Shown: piece by piece, positions 13,922 through 20,036 of the stretch
Numbering within the stretch: the stretch's first letter is position 1
How the letters are laid out: each line of letters opens with the position of its first letter
Notes under the pieces: generated by a model
What the model saw: the letters and a program-made list of their open reading frames with translations, nothing else
Told to the model about the DNA's origin: nothing
Databases searched by the model: none
Made by a program: the position numbers and the translations under genes
From: a virus
Strand: one strand, 5' to 3'
DNA length: 20,036 bases
Virus record (IMG/VR): IMGVR_UViG_3300025132_000415
Location: 1-20,036 of that record

Positions 13922-14151
13922 GAAAAGAACATAAAAGTCCAAAAGGAGGTTTAACAGCCGCAGGAAGAGCATATTTTAAAAGAACTGAAGGTGCTAATTT
14001 AAAACCTCCTGCACCAAGTCCTAAAACTAAAAAAGATAAAGCTCGTAAAAAATCTTTTTGTGCTAGAATGTCTGGAGTTAAAGGACCAATGAAAGATAAA
14101 AAAGGTAGACCAACTAGAAAAGCATTAGCTCTTCGTAGATGGAAATGTTAA
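13918..14151 (+). CDS. 77-aa basic protein, GGLTAAGR/MSGVKGPMKD family
   Basis: Last gene of the cluster. The 77-aa product carries SPKGGLTAAGRAYFKRTEGA (8-27), KKSFCARMSGVKGPMKDKKG (44-63) and PTRKALALRRWKC at the end. This set of motifs is widespread in small phage proteins that I recall as DUF6321-like, although I cannot verify that number here. It is highly basic with Cys at 48 and 77. It overlaps the previous gene by four bases (ATGA) and is probably co-translated with it. A structural or nucleic-acid-binding role is possible but unproven. Confidence 0.8.
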   Translation: MRKEHKSPKGGLTAAGRAYFKRTEGANLKPPAPSPKTKKDKARKKSFCARMSGVKGPMKDKKGRPTRKALALRRWKC

Positions 14152-14161
14152 TTGATAAATA

Positions 14162-14170
14162 TGATATAAT
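14162..14170 (+). promoter_or_regulatory. Candidate extended -10 promoter after microprotein cluster
   Basis: TGATATAAT lies in the 28-base gap after the microprotein cluster, ten bases before the next ATG, so any transcript would have almost no leader. No -35 match is seen. The same nine-mer occurs within genes, so this is weak. Confidence 0.22.
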
Positions 14171-14179
14171 AATAAAGTT

Positions 14180-14686
14180 ATGGCAGAAGAAAATCAAATG
14201 CAAAGTCCTATGGGTAATACAATGAAAAAATTACCTCCTCGTATACAAAGATTATTAAAAATGCTTTCTAGAAATAGATCTAGACAAGTAAGAGAAAAAC
14301 CTCAAATGACAAAAGATAGTGGTATTCCAATGATGGAAAGACCTGATTTAACTCGTGACGCTCGCATAGAACAAAAAATGCAAAATCAAATTGCAGAAAT
14401 AATGGAGCAAGCAAATGATGCAAAAAATACTGGTAATGTAAATAAATTACAACAAGCTATGAATAATATAACAAGCTTACAACAAGGTATAAAAGATTTA
14501 GATACTTCTTTTGATTCTGTATTAGGTAAATTTGCAGGTATTGGATTATCAGATATGCAAGGTTCTAATATGTCTAATACTAAAATGAATACACCAGAAG
14601 ATAAAACTGATTCTGAAATAACTTATACTAATCCTAATTTAGCAAAACCAAGATTAGAAGAGAATACTCCAAGATCTATAATGTAA
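14180..14686 (+). CDS. Met/Gln/Asn-rich hypothetical virion-associated protein
   Basis: The 168-aa product has a basic N-terminal third (PPRIQRLLKMLSRNRSRQVR, 19-38) and a helical middle rich in Gln, Asn and Met (EQKMQNQIAEIMEQANDAKN and NKLQQAMNNITSLQQGIKDL, about 64-115). The tail is Ser/Thr/Asn-rich and probably disordered. No signal peptide or membrane segment is present. It stands between the basic microproteins and the tail hub, with only four bases to the hub gene. The composition resembles small internal or assembly proteins of podoviruses, but no family is recognised. Confidence 0.68.
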   Translation: MAEENQMQSPMGNTMKKLPPRIQRLLKMLSRNRSRQVREKPQMTKDSGIPMMERPDLTRDARIEQKMQNQIAEIMEQANDAKNTGNVNKLQQAMNNITSLQQGIKDLDTSFDSVLGKFAGIGLSDMQGSNMSNTKMNTPEDKTDSEITYTNPNLAKPRLEENTPRSIM

Positions 14687-14690
14687 TGAA

Positions 14691-16916
14691 ATGTCTAGAT
14701 ATGAATCATATGGAACTATTGATGATAGACATCAAGATCAAGTAGATAGTAATTTTAAAGGATTTAATAATTTAGTTAGACCTGATTCTTTAGAACAAGG
14801 ATTTTTTACGGATTCAAAAAACTTTAGATTCAATGTAGAAGGTGTAGCAGAAACAAGAAAAGGTTTTTATAGTTTTAATAAACCATTTGCAATAGATACA
14901 AATACTGCTTTTACATTACCTTTTACCCTATATGCAAATGTAACTTCTAATTCTGCAAGTAGAAGTAGCACTACAGTAACTTTAGGTTTTTCAAGTGCAC
15001 ATGGTATTTCAGATGATACATTAATTAGTGTAGAAGATATTGCAGGTCTTACTAATTTTATTGTAGGTAACTATGTTGCAAATGTAACAAGTCCAACTGC
15101 ATTAGAAATAACTGTATTAAGTAATGTTAGTGGTACTCCTAGTGATTCTACTATTCAAATTGGTGCACCAATATTATCTGATGCACAAAATACAGAAATA
15201 AAATCATCTTGTAATTTTACAGATCCTGCTGATAATGGAACAGAATATGTTATTTTAGCTAGTAATGCAAAAGCTGTAGCTGTAAAACTTGGTACTATGG
15301 CAATTAGTGATATAGCATATCCTGATGGAGAACTTGTAGATAATTCATCAGAAATGATTGAAGCATTTAATAAAGTATATTTATTTAGAGATAATAGACA
15401 AACTACTTTAGAATGGAATGGTAGCTTTAGTGGGACTCCTGCATTTACTAAAGTTGAAAGTGGTTCTTTTTCACAACCTGTTTTAAAAAGTACAACTAAT
15501 GATATGAGTGTAGCAAATGGTACTTGTACAGTTGTTATTGCAAATTCATCTACTGATAATCCTTTATCTGTTGGAGATGAAATAGTTATATTGGTTACAG
15601 CAAATGGTTTTACTAAAGGAGAAACATATACAATTTCTGCAGTAAGTGATACACAATTTGAATTTAAAGCAGAAGTAGATGATGTTGGTTCTTCTGGAGA
15701 AAACAATGGAGTAGCTATAGATCTTATAGGTAGAGTTTCTGTTGAATCAGATTTTATACATATGCCTGCTCCTCCATTTGCAATACAACATCAAGATAGA
15801 TTAATAGTTCCTTTTTTCAATGATGTAGGTGCATCTGCAGATACTTTTACTGCAAGAAATATAGATGATGAGTTTTTAATTTCATATCCTTTTAATGTTA
15901 ATAAATATGATCCACCATTTGGTTCTTTTGTTTCTCCTAAAGGAGGTAGTAATGATAGATTAGTAGGTTTTCTTTCTTTTACTGGTAATCGTGTTTTAGT
16001 TTTTAATAGAAAAAGTATTATACTTGTAGAAAATATAGATACATTAAATTTTATAGGAACAACAACTACATTAATTACAGATGAAGTTGGTTTAGTTGCT
16101 AGAAAATCAGTTGTTCAAGTAGGTAATCAAGTATTATTTTTATCTGACAATGGTGTATATGGTGCTTCTTTTATAGATTTATATAATTTAAGAGGTAATG
16201 AAATACCATTAAGTAAGCCTATAGATCAAACAATAAATAGTATTGATAGAACAAATTGGCATAAATCTTGTGGTGTTTATTATAACAATAGATATTTTTT
16301 AGCTGTTCCTATTGCACCTTCAGATGGAACAGATTATAGTGGAAACCCTAATTCAATTTTAGTATATAATTTTTTAAATAAAGCTTGGGAAAGTGTTGAT
16401 ACAGTAGATGATGTTAATTTTGATATTACTAATTTAATTGTAGCAGGAGAAGGAGCATATAGAGGTGTATATTCTGTAGGTTCTAATGGTACATTAACTT
16501 CTATATATATAGAATTGTATAAAAACAATGAATTAGATTCTGATATTATTTATTCTGGTGCAAGTCAAACTGCTATTGTTAAAGATATAAAAAGTTCTTT
16601 AACTACAAGACAATTTAATTTAAATTCAATAGATAGAAAAAAATGGAATGCTTTTGAAATTGTATCACAAGGAGTTGGTAATTATAGTTCTTCTGTAAAT
16701 GTAGCTGCAGAATTTGAAAATACAGATAAAACAGTAAATAATCTAGCTACAATAAGTATACCCGCAAAGGAGGGTATTTCCACTCGTGGTAGAATAGGTA
16801 ATCATAGAGCTTATGGAATGCAGATGACATTATCTGCAGATTTAAATAGGTTTCAAATAAGAATATTAAAATTAACAGCAGGATTTACATTTAAATCAAT
16901 AGAAAGCACACAATAA
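14691..16916 (+). CDS. Tail hub / nozzle protein (P22 gp10 / T7 gp12-like)
   Basis: The 741-aa product is likely the beta-propeller nozzle of the short tail. The N-terminus has FNNLVRPDSLEQGFFTDSKN (25-44) and VEGVAETRKGF. This is the pattern of conserved Pro-Asp-Ser-Leu, Gly and Asn followed by an Arg-Lys-Gly turn that begins P22 gp10-like and T7 gp12-like proteins. The middle and C-terminal parts repeat short strands such as RLVGFLSFTGNRVLVFNRKS, VGNQVLFLSDNGVYGASF and NNRYFLAVPIAP, as expected of propeller blades. An inserted Ser/Thr/Val-rich region (about 85-160 and 260-350) may be extra beta domains. It lies directly upstream of fibre and large virion genes. Confidence 0.75.
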   Translation: MSRYESYGTIDDRHQDQVDSNFKGFNNLVRPDSLEQGFFTDSKNFRFNVEGVAETRKGFYSFNKPFAIDTNTAFTLPFTLYANVTSNSASRSSTTVTLGFSSAHGISDDTLISVEDIAGLTNFIVGNYVANVTSPTALEITVLSNVSGTPSDSTIQIGAPILSDAQNTEIKSSCNFTDPADNGTEYVILASNAKAVAVKLGTMAISDIAYPDGELVDNSSEMIEAFNKVYLFRDNRQTTLEWNGSFSGTPAFTKVESGSFSQPVLKSTTNDMSVANGTCTVVIANSSTDNPLSVGDEIVILVTANGFTKGETYTISAVSDTQFEFKAEVDDVGSSGENNGVAIDLIGRVSVESDFIHMPAPPFAIQHQDRLIVPFFNDVGASADTFTARNIDDEFLISYPFNVNKYDPPFGSFVSPKGGSNDRLVGFLSFTGNRVLVFNRKSIILVENIDTLNFIGTTTTLITDEVGLVARKSVVQVGNQVLFLSDNGVYGASFIDLYNLRGNEIPLSKPIDQTINSIDRTNWHKSCGVYYNNRYFLAVPIAPSDGTDYSGNPNSILVYNFLNKAWESVDTVDDVNFDITNLIVAGEGAYRGVYSVGSNGTLTSIYIELYKNNELDSDIIYSGASQTAIVKDIKSSLTTRQFNLNSIDRKKWNAFEIVSQGVGNYSSSVNVAAEFENTDKTVNNLATISIPAKEGISTRGRIGNHRAYGMQMTLSADLNRFQIRILKLTAGFTFKSIESTQ

Positions 16917-16917
16917 C

Positions 16918-17463
16918 ATGACATTTTTTACAGGAAAAAACGATTTTGCAAGTGGTAATCAGGTAACTCATACACTTTTAAATAACATAACAGATAATTT
17001 AAGATTATCTACAAGTTCAATTGATTCTAGTTTTGCATTAGATGCAGGTCAATTATCATTAGCTAGTAATTTATCATTAGCAGGAAACCCAACAGCAACA
17101 ACTCAAACTGCAGGAAATGATACTACAAGAGTAGCCACCACTGCATTTGTTAGAGCAGAGATTCCTAATATGTTTACACCTAGTTCTGTAACTGCTTCAA
17201 CAAAAAGTGTAACATTACCTAATGGTTTAATTGTAAAGTTTTCAAAGGTATCAAGAAGTGGTGCTTTAACAACAATAGATTTTTCTTCAGAAAGTGCAGA
17301 TTTTCCTAATACAGCATTAACAGCTTATGTAGTAGGAGAAGATACAGATGCTACAGCTGGAACTGCAACTGCTGCTACAATAAAAACATTTAGTACATCA
17401 GAATTAATAGTAGCTACAGATGCTGCAGTAAATAATATATATTATTTAGCAATAGGAAGGTAA
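16918..17463 (+). CDS. Short tail-fibre protein (gp53-like C-terminus)
   Basis: The 181-aa product has an N-terminal attachment-like part (TFFTGKNDFASGNQVTHTLLNN). The segment AGNDTTRVATTAFVRAEIP (65-83) is typical of the region that joins shaft and head in many phage tail fibres. The C-terminal 85 residues (LPNGLIVKFSKVSRSGALTT, then strands to the end) resemble the small beta-sandwich at the tip of gp53-type fibres. This is short for a fibre, so it may be a trimeric adaptor-plus-tip rather than a long shaft. It starts one base after the hub stop. Confidence 0.75.
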   Translation: MTFFTGKNDFASGNQVTHTLLNNITDNLRLSTSSIDSSFALDAGQLSLASNLSLAGNPTATTQTAGNDTTRVATTAFVRAEIPNMFTPSSVTASTKSVTLPNGLIVKFSKVSRSGALTTIDFSSESADFPNTALTAYVVGEDTDATAGTATAATIKTFSTSELIVATDAAVNNIYYLAIGR

Positions 17464-17464
17464 T

Positions 17465-19642
17465 ATGGTTACTCGCAATCTATTAGATCCTACACAATCT
17501 GGTAGTGGAGATCAATCTTATAATACTGGAGACACAGGACTACAATTTGATGTAGATCCAGGCATGATTTATACTTTGCCTGATTTAGATCCTGTTACAC
17601 CTAATCCTGATGCTGATACATTTTTTCAAGAAGAATTAACTGATACAGGTTTTGATTCAACCTTTGGAGATGAACCTTTACTAGGAGATTTTGGTTCTGA
17701 AACTTTTCAAGATCCACAAATATCAACAATAAATTATACAAATGAAGAAGGTAAAACTGTTTCATTAAGAGCTTCTAATTCTAAAGAACTAAATGAAGAA
17801 GCTAAAAATTTTATTAAAAAAAATATAATTAATAGTTATAATCCTTTAATTTTAACTTTAAATAATTATAAATATCAAAAACAAAAACTACAAGAAAGAA
17901 TAGACTCTGGAAGGTATCGTAGTCGTGAAGTAGAATATAGAGATGAAATAAAAGGTTTTGATCAACTAATAGAAAATACAAGAAAACAATTAGAAGATAT
18001 TAGTTCAACTACTATATCTTTTATGAAAAATTATATAGCTAATGATAGTTATGATGGGGAGTTTTCGAATAAAAGAGATGGTTCATTTGATCCAACTGCT
18101 TTTGATAAATTTTTAGGAGAATCACAACTTGAAGCTCAAGGATTAGATAAAGCAGAAAGAGCTAATATTTTAAATAAAATAGATGAAATAGCTGATGATG
18201 GTGCAGTTACAAAAGAAGGAATTGCTGCAACCTTAATAGCTAAAAGTTTAGGTTTTGGAAAAGCTGTAGGGTGGTACAAAGATGTTGTAACTACTAATGC
18301 TTTAATAAATATGGTAGAACAAGGTGTAAAATTTGTATTAGGCAAAGATATTAATTTACCAAATATTCCTAATCCTACACAAGTTGCTGCAAAAATAATA
18401 GATAAATATTTTAGAGTAGATGTAAAAGATGAAAATGGAAACCCTATAATAGATTCAGATACAGGTAAAGTGCAGACAAAAGGATTATTAGAAAATGCTA
18501 CTGGATTAACAGTAGAAAACATTCCTTTTTTAAAAAAGAAAGATGGAACAATAGCACCTACAGAAGATTTACTTTTTGATGATCCAAATTTTAAAAGCAC
18601 AATAGGAGAAACTTTAAAAAACGGATTAAAAGGTTCTTTAATAGGAGATAATCAAACTATATTAGAAACAAATTTTGATGATATAAAAATAGAAGCACCT
18701 AAAGGAAAAATACAAAGTTCATTACAATTTGTTAAAAATGTTTTTAACAATATAGGATTTACTGCAAATAAAATAGCAGGTAATATAGTTGGTCAACAAA
18801 TAGTTAATCAAGCATTTGATTCTGTAGTGCCAGGTATTCCTAAAGAAATATTTGGATATGGAAATGTGTTAGATATAGTTGGAGATGTGTTTGGTCCAAG
18901 AAAAAAAGAAGATATTATAAGAGTATTACAAAATAAAAATATAGATATAGAAAACATGACAGCAGGAGATGTAAGTTTAACAGCTGCTGGTTTAGAAAAA
19001 ATATTAGGACAAGAAATAGGTAATAATCTATCTCAAGGAGATTTAAATAAATTACTTGAAGACAATAAATTTTTTAACAAATTAGGATTTAAAGATAATA
19101 AAACTTTAGCTGAAATTACTGCAGAATCTTTAGATAATTTTGCAAAAAATGATTTAGGTATTGATATTGCAAAAGGAGATAGTAATTTAGATTTATTATT
19201 TTCTAATGCATTAAAAAACAAATATATTGAACAATATGGTGTGGATTCATTAAATGATCAAAATATTAATGAAAGTAATACATTACAAATAGGAGATATT
19301 GAACTTACACCTAGTACTATAAAAACATTAACAACTAATGTAGCAGATTTTGATAATGATGGTATTTTAAATTATTTAGATTCTGCACCTAATGATTGGA
19401 CAAATGGAAACACTATTTATTCTTTAAATGATACTTCTGATTTTATTGAATCAGGACAAGCACCTCAAGATGTTCAAGATTTAATAAATGCAAGTCCTGA
19501 TGATTTAATAGATTTATTAGAACTTACCAGTGAAGAACTACTGGACAGGTTTGAAGACAAGTTAATTAACCGCCTAGAACAATTTGAGGAAGAACTACAA
19601 GATGACGCAAGACCAGACACAGACGAAGAAGATGAGCATTGA
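17465..19642 (+). CDS. Large acidic virion-like protein with Ca-binding loop
   Basis: The 725-aa product is not recognised as a whole. Residues 1-95 are acidic and disordered (many Asp, Pro, Thr). About 100-190 form charged coiled helices (YKYQKQKLQERIDSGRYRS). The middle mixes helices with weakly hydrophobic stretches such as FTANKIAGNIVGQQIVNQAF. Near the C-terminus, residues 628-639 (DFDNDGILNYLD) match the DxDxDGxxxxxD calcium-binding loop of EF-hand, dockerin and thrombospondin type 3 motifs. The end is a Glu/Asp-rich helix. Size and position after hub and fibre suggest an internal or ejected virion protein, but no lysozyme or other enzyme motif is visible. The gene start follows the fibre stop by one base. 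Confidence 0.72.
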   Translation: MVTRNLLDPTQSGSGDQSYNTGDTGLQFDVDPGMIYTLPDLDPVTPNPDADTFFQEELTDTGFDSTFGDEPLLGDFGSETFQDPQISTINYTNEEGKTVSLRASNSKELNEEAKNFIKKNIINSYNPLILTLNNYKYQKQKLQERIDSGRYRSREVEYRDEIKGFDQLIENTRKQLEDISSTTISFMKNYIANDSYDGEFSNKRDGSFDPTAFDKFLGESQLEAQGLDKAERANILNKIDEIADDGAVTKEGIAATLIAKSLGFGKAVGWYKDVVTTNALINMVEQGVKFVLGKDINLPNIPNPTQVAAKIIDKYFRVDVKDENGNPIIDSDTGKVQTKGLLENATGLTVENIPFLKKKDGTIAPTEDLLFDDPNFKSTIGETLKNGLKGSLIGDNQTILETNFDDIKIEAPKGKIQSSLQFVKNVFNNIGFTANKIAGNIVGQQIVNQAFDSVVPGIPKEIFGYGNVLDIVGDVFGPRKKEDIIRVLQNKNIDIENMTAGDVSLTAAGLEKILGQEIGNNLSQGDLNKLLEDNKFFNKLGFKDNKTLAEITAESLDNFAKNDLGIDIAKGDSNLDLLFSNALKNKYIEQYGVDSLNDQNINESNTLQIGDIELTPSTIKTLTTNVADFDNDGILNYLDSAPNDWTNGNTIYSLNDTSDFIESGQAPQDVQDLINASPDDLIDLLELTSEELLDRFEDKLINRLEQFEEELQDDARPDTDEEDEH

Positions 19643-19985
19643 TGATGAAAGCCCGGACGCATGGACTAGAATCAACAAGAAGTACAAGTACCAAGTTCAG
19701 TGGCACGATGATGACCAAGATGATGCGCCAAATGAGCATCCTGTCTTTGGTAAGCCCGACATGGTGGACAACCCACCTCACTACAACAATGGCGGCATAG
19801 AGTGCATAGAAGCTATAGAAGCTATGCTGTCTAGGGATGAGTACATAGGTTATCTCAGGGGCAATGCACTCAAGTATATGTGGAGATTCAGATACAAGAG
19901 CAAGCCCTTTGAAGACCTACGCAAAGCACGTTGGTACGAGGAACGATTAATGAAGTTTTTGTTGGACAATCAAGATGCAGTATAA
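19602..19985 (+). CDS. DUF3310 family protein
   Basis: The 127-aa product carries the DUF3310 signature: HYNNGGIECIEAI (60-72), GYLRGNALKYMWRFRYK (83-99) and DLRKARWY (105-112). The family is common in phages, sometimes described as nucleotide kinase-like, and its biochemical role is unsettled. The first 45 residues are acidic and Gln-rich. ATG at 19602 is preferred because GAGGA lies 11 bases upstream. A TTG at 19584 or ATG at 19632 are alternatives. It overlaps the previous gene by 41 bases and the next by 11. Codon use differs sharply from the genes before it: 10 of 11 Lys codons are AAG, and TAC, AAC and GAC are frequent. Confidence 0.9.
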   Translation: MTQDQTQTKKMSIDDESPDAWTRINKKYKYQVQWHDDDQDDAPNEHPVFGKPDMVDNPPHYNNGGIECIEAIEAMLSRDEYIGYLRGNALKYMWRFRYKSKPFEDLRKARWYEERLMKFLLDNQDAV

Positions 19986-20036
19986 GACAGGCACTCAAGA
20001 CTACCTTGGGATTACTATAGACTACGACAGAGAGAA
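19975..20036 (+). CDS. Start of a further gene, cut by the window end
   Basis: An ATG at 19975 overlaps the DUF3310 stop in another frame and opens a frame with no stop to the window end. The product begins MQYKTGTQDYLGITIDYDRE. Codons are G/C-ending as in DUF3310, so it belongs to the same module. The start of phage ribonucleotide reductases can look like this, and DUF3310 genes often lie near nucleotide-metabolism genes, but 20 residues are too few to assign it. Confidence 0.5.
   Translation, partial: MQYKTGTQDYLGITIDYDRE

Noticed and set aside
15155-15706. 183-codon minus-strand frame inside the tail hub gene
   Set aside because: The hub frame is continuous and carries family motifs on both sides. 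The antisense frame has no ribosome binding site and no recognisable product.

Overview
The window reads as the structural half of a tailed-phage genome. It is very AT-rich, every supported gene is on the + strand, and genes are packed with stop/start overlaps (TAATG, ATGA) or gaps of a few bases. The order is: small terminase, large terminase, P22-type portal, scaffold, HK97-fold major capsid protein, decoration-like protein, head-tail adaptor, fibre-like proteins, membrane/lysis-like genes, tail hub and a large acidic virion-like protein. There is no tape measure, tail tube or sheath gene, which points to a short-tailed podovirus. Gene content and composition resemble uncultured marine podoviruses. 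The host cannot be read directly. A PEP-CTERM-like C-terminus on one protein hints at a Gram-negative host with an exosortase, but this is weak.

Layout. 77-2509: packaging genes (small terminase, a short protein ending in 11 Glu, large terminase with intact Walker and nuclease motifs). 2509-5221: a small protein with an IF2_N-like start, the portal, and a 75-aa protein. 5274-7917: scaffold, major capsid and decoration-like protein, closed by a strong intrinsic terminator (7930-7955). 7959-11153: neck/adaptor protein, small beta-rich protein, a lectin-like probable receptor-binding protein and a small partner. 11156-13015: a membrane/lysis-like island with a 53-aa membrane peptide, a three-TM holin-like protein, an overprinted 56-aa cationic amphipathic ORF, a Lys/Glu-rich 271-aa protein, a 54-aa single-TM peptide and a 97-aa PEP-CTERM-like protein. 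13019-14151: seven consecutive tiny, mostly very basic proteins, five of them overlapping the next by 1-14 bases. 14180-19642: a Met/Gln-rich protein, the 741-aa tail hub/nozzle, a short tail-fibre protein, and a 725-aa protein with a Ca-binding loop near its C-terminus. 19602-end: a DUF3310 protein and the start of another gene, with clearly different codon usage, probably the edge of the replication/metabolism module.

How it works together: terminase and portal package DNA into a procapsid built by scaffold and capsid protein. The adaptor, hub and fibre proteins form the short tail. The large late protein may be an internal or ejected virion protein. The membrane island probably provides host lysis, although no endolysin is recognisable here. 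The most unusual points are the PEP-CTERM-like tail without a signal peptide, the overprinted cationic peptide, and the run of basic microproteins. No stretch longer than about 80 bases lacks a gene. I saw no tRNA, CRISPR array, integrase or insertion sequence.
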